The notes beneath the pieces were generated by a model, which was given only the letters and a program-made list of their open reading frames with translations, ran no database searches and had not been told where the DNA came from. A stretch of DNA of 16,517 bases from NCBI GenBank assembly GCA_964475205.1, contig CAYYVQ010000064.1, forward strand, positions 1-16,517, given 5' to 3'. Shown in pieces: positions 6,613 to 13,738 of this stretch. This stretch comes from CAYSRM01 sp964475205 (GTDB lineage: Bacteria; Verrucomicrobiota; Kiritimatiellia; UBA8416; CAYSRM01). The position numbers were made by a program, and so were the translations under genes. Numbering within the stretch: the first letter of the stretch is position 1; every line of letters begins with the position of its first letter.

Positions 6613-8021
6613 AGCGTTTTGCAAAAAAAATAGCCGGTATGGCCACAGGATCAGGAAAATCAAGCTCTTCGAGTTCAAAGCTGGACAAGTCCGCCGTAAA
6701 GACTCAAGAAAAGAAAGCGGAACCCAGGAGTGAACCATTGAAGAAACGGAAGGATTCCGGTTCTCCAAGGAGAGCTGATTCAAGGCAACGGAAAAAACGC
6801 AAAAGATGGTCTCCGAGCGACTTCCAGGTTGAATCGAAGGAAGGCGAAATGCGTTTTCACGATTTCGATCTTCCTGAACCGTTAATGCATGCGATAAGCG
6901 ATCTTGGCTTCAAGTACTGCACTCCGATACAGGCCAGGGTTCTTGCCCATCTTGGCGAAGGCCGGAATATCGCGGGCAGAGCCCAGACTGGAACCGGCAA
7001 AACGGCAGCATTTCTTATCAGCATATTTACTGAATTCTGGAACAGGAAATATGGGCTTAACCGCCTGCAAATGGGAAAGCCGCGTGCGCTGGTCCTGGCT
7101 CCGACTCGCGAGCTGTGCCTTCAGATTGTCAAAGACGCCGAAGATCTTGCGAAATACTGTCGGTTTCGCTGTCTGGCCGTTTATGGCGGAAAGAACTTCG
7201 ACAAGCAGCGCAAAGAGCTTACTGAAAAACCCGTTGAACTTGTCGCGGCAACGCCGGGTCGCCTTCTTGACTGTCTTAACCGCAGACTGATCAATCTCAA
7301 GCAGATTGACACGCTTGTGATTGATGAGGCTGACCGGATGCTTGATATGGGTTTTATCCCCGACGTAAAGCGGATTGTCCGCGCGACACCGCCTAAGGAC
7401 AAGCGACAGACTTTTCTTTTCAGTGCGACATTGACCGACCAGGTGCTGCGTCTTGCCGAGCAGTGGGCGCCCGATCCGGTGTTTTGCGAAGTTGACCCCG
7501 AGCAGGTCGAGGTGAATACGGTTCAGCAGATTGTGTATACGGTGCAGAGCCACAGCAAGTTCACTCTGCTTAATAATATTCTGAAGGAATACAAAGACAA
7601 ACGTGTGCTGATCTTTGGCAACCGGCGCACCTCGACTAAACGGCTGCACCAGAAATTAATAGACCAGGGTTTCAATGCCGCTTACCTGGCGGGATCAGTT
7701 GACCAGGACCGGAGGGTCAAGGTCCTGGAGAATTTCCGCAGCGGCAAGGTAAAGATAGTTGTCGCGACCGACGTGGCCGGCAGAGGAATTCATGTAGATG
7801 ATATTGCCCTGGTGCTGAATTACGACTTTCCTTACGAAGCCGAGGACTACGTACACCGTATCGGACGAACCGGCCGCGCTTGCGAGGAAGGCACTGCCAT
7901 TTCGTTCGCCTGTGAACATGAATCATTTGTGATACCGGAAATTGAGGCATATATAGGGCACGAATTGAACTGCACTGTTCCCGACGAGAGACTCCTCGAT
8001 CCTGTCGAAAATCGACGCTAA
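6606..8021 (+). CDS. DEAD-box ATP-dependent RNA helicase, RhlB/RhlE-like
   Basis: A complete 471-aa DEAD-box helicase expected to unwind short RNA duplexes in ribosome assembly or mRNA decay. The first 80 residues form a Ser/Lys/Arg-rich, probably disordered RNA-binding tail. The Q motif has GFKYCTPIQ (101-109). Walker A is AQTGTGKT (126-133), motif Ia is PTREL (166-170), then TPGR, DEAD (240-243) and SAT (273-275). The second RecA domain carries VATDVAGRGIHV (386-397) and HRIGRTGR (417-424). The C-terminus is short. ATG 6606 has GGAGAGG a few bases upstream and overlaps the end of a small frame. The gene follows the GH3 gene by 124 bases and precedes the secretin-like gene by 74. Proteobacterial RhlB works with RNase E; no such partner is in the window, so the gene symbol is withheld. 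Confidence 0.95.
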   Translation: MLKRFAKKIAGMATGSGKSSSSSSKLDKSAVKTQEKKAEPRSEPLKKRKDSGSPRRADSRQRKKRKRWSPSDFQVESKEGEMRFHDFDLPEPLMHAISDLGFKYCTPIQARVLAHLGEGRNIAGRAQTGTGKTAAFLISIFTEFWNRKYGLNRLQMGKPRALVLAPTRELCLQIVKDAEDLAKYCRFRCLAVYGGKNFDKQRKELTEKPVELVAATPGRLLDCLNRRLINLKQIDTLVIDEADRMLDMGFIPDVKRIVRATPPKDKRQTFLFSATLTDQVLRLAEQWAPDPVFCEVDPEQVEVNTVQQIVYTVQSHSKFTLLNNILKEYKDKRVLIFGNRRTSTKRLHQKLIDQGFNAAYLAGSVDQDRRVKVLENFRSGKVKIVVATDVAGRGIHVDDIALVLNYDFPYEAEDYVHRIGRTGRACEEGTAISFACEHESFVIPEIEAYIGHELNCTVPDERLLDPVENRR

Positions 8022-8095
8022 AGCTGACAAGAGTGAGGGGCAAACCTCTTGATCGGGTTGGTTATGATGTTCTCGGGTGTTGAGGAAAACTATTT

Positions 8096-9013
8096 ATGAA
8101 GTCAAAATATATTCTTCTGATTGCTTCGCTTGGGTTTTGTTTTGACTTGAGCGATACGGCCATTGGAAAAGGGGAAGGTTCCGTCACGAACGGTGCGGCA
8201 GCAAAAATTGCGACCTGGATTCAGCCGGTTGAGCGAAAAATAGAAGTCCTGGCGCTGAAGTCACTAGCATTCAAAGAGGCAGAGAAGGCTCTGGAGCCTT
8301 TGCTGTCGGAAAACGGTCTTCTGGTTCCCCTGGAAACTGATAATGCCGTGATGGTCTACGATATACCTGCGAGAATTAAGCTCATTAAGCAACTTCTTAA
8401 CGAAATTGACCGGGACCCGGTGAATATCCGTATCACCGTAAGTTTTGATGCAACCGGAACAAAAGAGCGTTCCGGGCTGGGGCTCGAAAAGGGAGAGACC
8501 GATGTCCGCATTTCTCCGCGTGGCACAGATCTGCGGGGCAAGTTCTCATTACGGGCAGAAAAAAGCGCTGCGAGTGGCACATCGCGCAGCAGCCAGTTTA
8601 TACTCACCAGGAATAACAATCCCGCCAGGATATGGGTTGGCAAGCAGGTTGCCCACCAGGTATGGACATATAAATACGGCATTCGTCATGGCTGGTGGAG
8701 TTCCGACATTGTCTACAGGGATATCGGGGCAAGCCTCTGGGCGCTTCCCCGTATGGTCGGCGATGGGAAAATTGTAGTGCAGGTATATCCCAGACTCACA
8801 CTGGAGGGGCCGAAAGCCCTGACTGTGGAAGCGAAGGAATTGGCAACCGAAGTTGTTGTGGCTGACGGAGGGACAGCCCGGATTGGCGGGCTCGACAAGG
8901 AAACAAGGAACGCCTACCGATACCTTTTCGGGGTTGGGAGAGTCTTCAACGGAAGCACTCTTTCCATAACTCTGGGCGCAGACATAATGCGCCCCGGAAA
9001 GAAATCACGTTAA
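8096..9013 (+). CDS. Compact secretin-like exported protein
   Basis: This 305-aa protein has a short N-terminal hydrophobic signal (about residues 4-16). Residues 50-110 look like a secretin N-domain: ALKSLAFKEAEKALEPLLSE, then a strand, then YDIPARIKLIKQLLNEID, the beta-alpha-beta pattern with the usual leader into the core. The C-terminal half keeps marks of the secretin core: ARIWVGKQV (177-185), YRDIGASLWALPRM (206-219), GDGKIVVQVYPRLT, and EVVVADGGTARIGGLDKE (251-268). It is far shorter than a GspD/PilQ secretin (over 600 aa), lacks an N0 domain and multiple N-domains, and the VPxLGDIP end motif is not recognisable. It may be a periplasmic or outer-membrane relative that does not form a full channel. 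GAGG stands about 9 bases before ATG 8096. No other secretion or pilus gene is adjacent. Confidence 0.65.
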   Translation: MKSKYILLIASLGFCFDLSDTAIGKGEGSVTNGAAAKIATWIQPVERKIEVLALKSLAFKEAEKALEPLLSENGLLVPLETDNAVMVYDIPARIKLIKQLLNEIDRDPVNIRITVSFDATGTKERSGLGLEKGETDVRISPRGTDLRGKFSLRAEKSAASGTSRSSQFILTRNNNPARIWVGKQVAHQVWTYKYGIRHGWWSSDIVYRDIGASLWALPRMVGDGKIVVQVYPRLTLEGPKALTVEAKELATEVVVADGGTARIGGLDKETRNAYRYLFGVGRVFNGSTLSITLGADIMRPGKKSR

Positions 9014-9020
9014 TCCGGCA

Positions 9021-9050
9021 AGTACAGCAGGTTGTCTACAACATGCTGCC
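9021..9050 (+). repeat. AGTAC-GCAGGTTG hairpin family, copy C (degenerate)
   Basis: AGTACAGCAGGTTGT (9021-9035) is followed by CT and then ACAACATGCTG (9038-9048). The stem pairs at 10 of 11 positions. The left part matches copies A (1586-1616) and B (minus strand, 16092-16119) including the AGTAC lead, but the central TGATT is lost. It lies 7 bases after the secretin-like stop codon. Confidence 0.55.
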
Positions 9051-9095
9051 AAAGCCAGGCGCCACAAGGCCAGTAAGCTCTTTGCAGTTTTTTTT
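9046..9095 (+). terminator. Candidate intrinsic terminator of the secretin-like gene
   Basis: CTGC-C-AAAG (9046-9054) pairs, with one bulged base, with CTTTGCAG (9080-9087). A small GCC-ACAA-GGC stem (9061-9070) lies within. The outer stem is followed at once by eight T residues (9088-9095). This is the best intrinsic-terminator layout in the window. The long inner loop lowers confidence. Confidence 0.5.
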
Positions 9096-9350
9096 AACTA
9101 ACCCGGATTGATCACACTTTTTCGAGCAGAAACGGTTCAGAGTATTGGCAGTGTGAGGCGAAACCGTTCGACTGATTGTTTCGGTCCCCTTATCTCATCT
9201 TCGTTCCGATCTTTGTCTCGATCATTATCGACAAAGATCGGGACAATGGACGTGATAAGGATGAAGAAGATCAAGATCGGGAAAACCGGTTTTGGCCTGC
9301 AATGGCTGCGCTATGGAACGTTTATGCCGGAGGAGTGTGAGATATGCGGG
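9096..9350. repeat. Gene-free spacer with long hairpin and a CATATCTCAC-family core
   Basis: A strong hairpin has arms at 9203-9217 and 9230-9244 (GACAAAGATCGG core, 14 of 15 paired, 12-base loop). It is extended outward by CCTTATC (9188-9194) against GATAAGG (9254-9260). Purine-rich GAT-type triplets follow (AAGATCAAGATCGG). At 9337-9350 is an exact GTGAGATATGCGGG core shared with 1774-1787, without its partner arm. A 96-codon plus-strand frame over this stretch has no recognisable domain and is built from repeat sequence, so I do not call it a gene. Confidence 0.55.
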
Positions 9351-9389
9351 CTGAATCGATTGTCGGGGCATGACTCCCGGTTCACCGAA

Positions 9390-10505
9390 TCATTGTGACT
9401 TGGGTTGCAGCCCGGCAGGTATAGTGCTCTGGTATATTTCCCATCCCGAACCCTTAGAAAAGGGTATGAGCCCGTAAATGATATTTTTGTCCGGGCATAA
9501 AAACGCGCGAATCCCTTTGATGCCTTGCGCTTGAACAGCGGAAAGGGTTATTTCAGGCTGCAAACCATAGGGTTTAAAATCCAATCCGTTTTCTGACGTG
9601 TAATGCCATACCGGTCCGGTTGGCCATTTTTCGGTAATCCAGGCATGATATTCATTTTCGGAGATCTTCAGCACATAGGGGAAACACCCGTTTCCCTTCC
9701 ACGGTTTGTCTATAATGTTTTTGATATTGCCTTTGCGGTCTTTCAGGAATTTCCATGTACCATCCAGGGAATCGCTTTGTGCGACAGCTAAGGGGACCCC
9801 GTAACCGCCAAGATAAACTCGCCACCGATTCTCTTTAACTGGAATTATGCTGCCTTCACCAATCCAGCGTTTCTTCTTATTTTTCATATTTTTTTCATAA
9901 TCGGCGGGTTCGCCTTTGAGTTTGCCATGATACTTCCAGGTACCCGGTTTACCTGAAGGTGAACTGAAGATTCCCGGAATCAGCGATCTTTTTGGATAGT
10001 TGCTTGCTCTTCCCGGGAAAAGGGACTGCATGGAGACGTAGCCGTTTTCAGGATCATAATGCATGCTTGTGCGGGCCATTTGGATCAGATTTGCCGTTTT
10101 TTGGGGGTTGGAAGGATTATTGATGTCGGTGATCAATTTTGACGAAAACAAGACCTTGATTTTTCTTAAATTCCGTTCTCCTCCAGGAGGGAAGGAGATC
10201 ATAATGGTTTTTTCACGGGGTTTTTTGAAATCGGAACAACTCATATAATAGGTTATGCGGTTGTCTTGACATGAGCCGGTAACATAATCGTACCTGATAG
10301 GCGTCTTTTTGAACGGTTTCCAGTGGCGGAAGCCATTTTCCTTCAGATTGCCTTGTGGGATCATACCTGGAGAGTTGATTCCGTCAGCCTGTCCTGCCGA
10401 AGAGCTTCTTTGCAGGATAAGGAAAAAACAGCAAATGGTTATCAAGGTGAGAAGCCAGCGGAATAGGGCGCTATCTATGTATGAATTTCTTTTTTTATTT
10501 TTCAT
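9390..10505 (-). CDS. Secreted protein, possibly a GH43-type beta-propeller
   Basis: A 371-aa protein with a clear export signal: basic MKNKKR start, hydrophobic residues 14-32 (LFRWLLTLITICCFFLIL) and a likely cleavage site after SSSA (about residue 37). The mature part is rich in Trp, Tyr, Gly and beta-strand patterns. Blade-like segments recall five-bladed propeller glycosidases of families 43/32/62: GEGSIIPVKENRWRVYLGG, VPLAVAQSDSLDGTWKFL, GNGCFPYVLKISENEYHAWI and GPVWHYTSENGLDFKPYG. I cannot assign the catalytic carboxylates, so it might be a non-catalytic sugar-binding propeller. ATG 10505 is the only start that keeps the signal peptide; the nearest AGGA is about 14 bases upstream, a weak fit. 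It precedes nothing in its operon and converges on the secretin-like gene. Confidence 0.5.
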   Translation of the reverse strand: MKNKKRNSYIDSALFRWLLTLITICCFFLILQRSSSAGQADGINSPGMIPQGNLKENGFRHWKPFKKTPIRYDYVTGSCQDNRITYYMSCSDFKKPREKTIMISFPPGGERNLRKIKVLFSSKLITDINNPSNPQKTANLIQMARTSMHYDPENGYVSMQSLFPGRASNYPKRSLIPGIFSSPSGKPGTWKYHGKLKGEPADYEKNMKNKKKRWIGEGSIIPVKENRWRVYLGGYGVPLAVAQSDSLDGTWKFLKDRKGNIKNIIDKPWKGNGCFPYVLKISENEYHAWITEKWPTGPVWHYTSENGLDFKPYGLQPEITLSAVQAQGIKGIRAFLCPDKNIIYGLIPFSKGSGWEIYQSTIPAGLQPKSQ

Positions 10506-10573
10506 GTCAATTCACATTTTCCTTTCAATTTGAAATTTAACCTGACCTATTTGTAGATGCACGAATAATCCGC

Positions 10574-10610
10574 CTGCCAGGCCGGCAGTTTCTTGCAGCC
10601 TGCCGGGCTG
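10574..10610. repeat. Two adjacent GC-rich hairpins
   Basis: CTGCC-AGGCC-GGCAG (10574-10588) and CAGCC-TGCCG-GGCTG (10596-10610) are perfect 5-bp stems 7 bases apart, upstream of the secreted-protein gene. Their GCCTGCC flavour resembles the GC-rich palindrome in the 42-bp direct repeats at the right end of the window. No ORF of note crosses them. Confidence 0.5.
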
Positions 10611-10662
10611 GGGCGGCGCATGTGCGATAGAAATTGACCCTAGAAACGGCAACCCCTTGCGG

Positions 10663-10761
10663 CTTGAAATTCGGGAAGCTCGCCCGCACCCTTTGGGTGG
10701 GGGCGCAATAAATTGTAAACTCCTTATTTGTAATAATATACATCGCTTCCCGAATTTCAAG
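10663..10761. repeat. 99-bp element with perfect 17-bp inverted ends
   Basis: CTTGAAATTCGGGAAGC (10663-10679) is the exact reverse complement of GCTTCCCGAATTTCAAG (10745-10761). Between them lies an inner hairpin, GCCCGCACCC-TTT-GGGTGGGGGC (10682-10704), then an AT-rich stretch. The element stands in the spacer between the ABC transporter ATPase gene and the secreted-protein gene, both on the minus strand. It has the layout of a miniature inverted-repeat element, but target duplications were not identified. Confidence 0.7.
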
Positions 10762-10787
10762 TGCCGTATATAGGTTGACAGGCGTTG

Positions 10788-11984
10788 TCAGGATAGAGAA
10801 TCCCCTTTATCGTCGAACAGGTAGCACTGGCTGGTGTCTACCCCGAGGGTAGCTGTCTGGTTTCTTTGCAGTTGAAGAGAGGGAGGGAGACGGGCAACCA
10901 TTGTGAGTTTACCGTTTTCCTTTTTTGGCTTGTTCTTCTGAGCGGCGAGCTTTGAAGCATCGGCGGCGAGTTTTTCCTGGATGGCGCGGGGCAGGGGGGA
11001 TGCATCGATCTGGAAATACGCAATGAATTCGTGGCCCATCTCCTCGGTGTGTGAGATTCGGGCTTCGAGTCGCTGTGATTCCGGGGCCTCGTCAGGAGCA
11101 ATGAATGCCTCCGGGCGCAGGCCGACAACCAACTCTTTATTCTCGTTTCGGCTGAATTCCTTTCGTCCGTTAAGGGTATCTTCCGGAATTGATAAATGGG
11201 CGCCTCCGAGGTCAAAGCCGAGAGAACCAGATCCGTTTTGCGAAAGGCGTGTCCATATAAGGTTCATACTTGGACTGCCGATAAATGTGGCAACGAAGAC
11301 ATTTTCCGGCCGGGTGTAGATTTCCTGCGGAGGGCCGGTTTGCTGCAGCACTCCTTGTCTGAGGACTGCCAGACGATCGCCCATGGTCATGGCTTCGACC
11401 TGGTCGTGGGTGACATAGATGGTTGTAGTGCCGAGTCTTTTCTGAAGATCGGTTATTTCGCTTCGCATCTGCACCCTTAACTTGGCGTCAAGATTGGATA
11501 AGGGTTCATCCATCAGAAAAACCGCTGGTTCACGAACAAGAGCTCTACCCATTGCAACGCGCTGGCGCTGCCCTCCCGAAAGCTGACCGGGTTTGGTGTC
11601 AATATATTCGCTGAGCTGGAGAAGTTCGGCGACTTCTTTGACTTTCTGCTTAACACGTTCTTTGTTCATCCTCATCATGTTGAGAGGGAAAGCCAGATTC
11701 TTGCGAACGGACATGTGCGGGTACAGCGCATAGTTCTGAAACACCATAGCGACATCGCGCTGTTCGGGGGGTAGTTGGTTGACAGTCTTGTCCGCTATCC
11801 TGATTTCTCCGGACGATTCCGTTTCCAGGCCCGCAACCATTCGAAGGAGAGTTGATTTGCCGCATCCCGAAGGACCGACAAAAACTATCATTTCGCCGTC
11901 TACCACATGCAGATTGAAGTTCTTTATAGCATGAACTCCGTTTGGAAAAGTTTTTTCGACTGTTTTGAAGTCAATAGTTGCCAT
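10788..11984 (-). CDS. ABC transporter ATPase, MalK/UgpC family
   Basis: This encodes the 398-aa nucleotide-binding subunit that powers a CUT1-type carbohydrate importer from the cytosolic face. Seen: Walker A GPSGCGKST (37-45), Q-loop Gln83, signature LSGGQRQR (135-142), Walker B VFLMDE (155-160) and H-loop His193 in YVTHDQVEAMTMG. The C-terminal third (about 240-398) is the MalK-type OB/TOBE domain, containing VGLRPEAF. A lysine-rich stretch (AAQKNKPKKENGK, near 346-358) interrupts it, which is unusual. Its ATG lies 6 bases beyond the stop of permease 2, with AAAGGA upstream. It is last in the operon. Family members of this kind serve several sugar importers, so a dedicated substrate cannot be read from it. 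Confidence 0.93.
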   Translation of the reverse strand: MATIDFKTVEKTFPNGVHAIKNFNLHVVDGEMIVFVGPSGCGKSTLLRMVAGLETESSGEIRIADKTVNQLPPEQRDVAMVFQNYALYPHMSVRKNLAFPLNMMRMNKERVKQKVKEVAELLQLSEYIDTKPGQLSGGQRQRVAMGRALVREPAVFLMDEPLSNLDAKLRVQMRSEITDLQKRLGTTTIYVTHDQVEAMTMGDRLAVLRQGVLQQTGPPQEIYTRPENVFVATFIGSPSMNLIWTRLSQNGSGSLGFDLGGAHLSIPEDTLNGRKEFSRNENKELVVGLRPEAFIAPDEAPESQRLEARISHTEEMGHEFIAYFQIDASPLPRAIQEKLAADASKLAAQKNKPKKENGKLTMVARLPPSLQLQRNQTATLGVDTSQCYLFDDKGDSLS

Positions 11985-11990
11985 ATTGAA

Positions 11991-12833
11991 TTATCCTTTC
12001 GTTCCGGCCATGGCTATTCCTCTGACAAAGCCTTTCTGAAAGATCAGAAAGACTATAAGAACAGGAAGAACCATGAGTGTGCCAAATGCCATGATGTCTC
12101 CCCACTGTACGGGTTTGTTTGCGGAAAAATACCCAAGAGCAACCGGCAGCGGCTGGTAGTCGCTGCCGCGTGTAACCATCAGGGGCCAGAGGAAAAAACC
12201 CCAGTGTAGCAGAAAAGTAAGAATGGCCACCGAAGCGAATGCGGGTTTTGCCAGGGGAGCAACCACATGAAAATAGATCTGGAACGGGTTGGCGCGATCC
12301 ATCCTTGCTGCTTCGTCCAACTCCTTGGGAAGACTGTTAAAAAAGGTGTAGAAAAGGAAGATTGCAAACGGGTTGGCAATAAACGGGATTATCTGTGCCT
12401 GGAAGCTGTTGGTCCAGCCGACCAGCGTCATCTCGAAAAACAGTGGAACGGCGACAGCCTCGTATGGCACCACTAGAATTGCTATTACCAGCGCAATCAC
12501 CGCCTCCCGTCCCTGCCACTTCAGTCGCGAAAGAGCAAAACCGGCCATGCTGTTGAAGAACAGGCCGGCAACAACTATGGAGCCTACTATTAAAACTGAA
12601 TTGCCCAGAAAATGAAGGAAATCGAGCTGTTCGAAAACCGCGCGGTAGTTTGACAGTGTAACTTTCTCAGGCACGAAAGCCCTTATGCCTGCTTCCTGCA
12701 GGAGGACTCGTTCATCCGGTTTGAAACTTGCAACAAACATGAACAACACCGGCGCAACGAATATGGCTGCGACAAGTATGAGTACAACGTATGAAACCAG
12801 TTTTTTACTACAAGAGCCCGGGCCTGACATCAT
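11991..12833 (-). CDS. ABC sugar transporter permease 2, MalG/UgpE family
   Basis: A 280-aa inner-membrane permease with about six membrane segments (first about 12-35). The EAA loop that docks with the ATPase is present near 171-193: LDEAARMDRANPFQIYFHV followed by VAPLAKP. The position normally held by Gly in the EAA-x-x-DGA pattern is Arg180 here, as in permease 1. The start ATG at 12833 overlaps the stop codon of permease 1 (ATGA), so translation is coupled. A 60-codon upstream extension of the frame runs into permease 1 and is spurious. With permease 1 it should form the heterodimeric channel of the importer. Confidence 0.92.
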   Translation of the reverse strand: MMSGPGSCSKKLVSYVVLILVAAIFVAPVLFMFVASFKPDERVLLQEAGIRAFVPEKVTLSNYRAVFEQLDFLHFLGNSVLIVGSIVVAGLFFNSMAGFALSRLKWQGREAVIALVIAILVVPYEAVAVPLFFEMTLVGWTNSFQAQIIPFIANPFAIFLFYTFFNSLPKELDEAARMDRANPFQIYFHVVAPLAKPAFASVAILTFLLHWGFFLWPLMVTRGSDYQPLPVALGYFSANKPVQWGDIMAFGTLMVLPVLIVFLIFQKGFVRGIAMAGTKG

Positions 12834-13732
12834 TGCACCTCCCGTCTTTGTCTTATACCAAAGTGCTGAATCATTGCTACCGTTCCCACCAGGATAAAAA
12901 AGATTACCGTCATTGCCGAACCGAGTCCTATCTGGTTGCGTTCCTTCGAAGCAAGGTATGCCTCGAACATTACAGTGGTTGTAGCATTCCTCGGTCCTCC
13001 CTGTGTTAGAATCCACACCTGGTCAAAAAGGCGAAAAGCAAGAATGGTTGTCACCATGGCCACGAAGATAAGCCCGTTGCGGAGCTGGGGCAGGGTGACG
13101 TGAACAAATCTGGACCACTTGCCCGCCCGGTCGATTCTTGCCGCTTCGTACAGGGTTTCGGGGATGCCCTGCAATGCGGCCAGCAGTACAACCATCTGAA
13201 AGCCTACTCCCTGCCAGATTGACATGAGCATTATGCATGGCAGGGCAAAGTATTTATTATGAAGAAAATCGACGCTTGTGTCCCAGAGGCCGAAAGACAG
13301 TGTTCCCAGCAACTGGTTCATAAGACCGCTCTGGCCGGGGGCGAAAATCAGTCCCCAGACGACGGAAACCAGCGCCATGGGATAAATAACAGGCATAAAG
13401 AACAGTGTCCGGAAAATAACCATACCCTTGAGGCGCTGATTGACCAGCAATGCTAGAGCCAAAGCCAGGGCGGTCTGAACCGGGACAACCACAAGAGTGA
13501 AAATCATATTATTAAGAATTGCTCGCGGAAAGTCGGCCCCTCTGAACAATGACTTGTAATTGTCAAACCCTACCCAGTCTATTGGAAGAGGTGAATTCAG
13601 GCGGTAGTTGGTTAGACTCAACACGGCCGCTATAAGGAACGGAACTACCATAAAAAGGAGCAAGCCGATAACCGACGGCCCGGACATCAGCCAGGCCGCG
13701 GCTGTATCTTTAGTGCTTTTTCGGAGACCCAT
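12830..13732 (-). CDS. ABC sugar transporter permease 1, MalF/UgpA family
   Basis: A 300-aa inner-membrane permease with about six membrane segments: the first near 19-41, then near 76-97, 107-130, 163-187, 218-237 and the C-terminus. The ATPase-docking EAA loop is YEAARIDRAGKWSRFVHVTL (195-214), ending in LPQL, with Arg202 in place of the usual DGA glycine. ATG 13732 lies 6 bases after the binding-protein stop; a TTG two codons earlier directly after that stop is possible. Its own stop overlaps the start of permease 2 by 4 bases. It has no long periplasmic loop like E. coli MalF, which fits the shorter UgpA/LacF type. Confidence 0.92.
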   Translation of the reverse strand: MGLRKSTKDTAAAWLMSGPSVIGLLLFMVVPFLIAAVLSLTNYRLNSPLPIDWVGFDNYKSLFRGADFPRAILNNMIFTLVVVPVQTALALALALLVNQRLKGMVIFRTLFFMPVIYPMALVSVVWGLIFAPGQSGLMNQLLGTLSFGLWDTSVDFLHNKYFALPCIMLMSIWQGVGFQMVVLLAALQGIPETLYEAARIDRAGKWSRFVHVTLPQLRNGLIFVAMVTTILAFRLFDQVWILTQGGPRNATTTVMFEAYLASKERNQIGLGSAMTVIFFILVGTVAMIQHFGIRQRREVQ

Positions 13733-13738
13733 AATCAA

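Noticed and set aside
6882..7649. 255-codon minus-strand frame
   Set aside because: It is antisense to the helicase core motifs.
8096..9013. Part of a type II secretion or type IV pilus operon
   Set aside because: No ATPase, pseudopilin or platform protein gene is adjacent on either side.
9108..9398. 96-codon plus-strand frame in the convergent spacer
   Set aside because: It is built from the GATC hairpin and the CATATCTCAC core and has no domain-like pattern; treated as repeat sequence.
10512..10760. 82-codon minus-strand frame
   Set aside because: It spans the GC-rich hairpins and the 17-bp inverted-repeat element, with no family resemblance.
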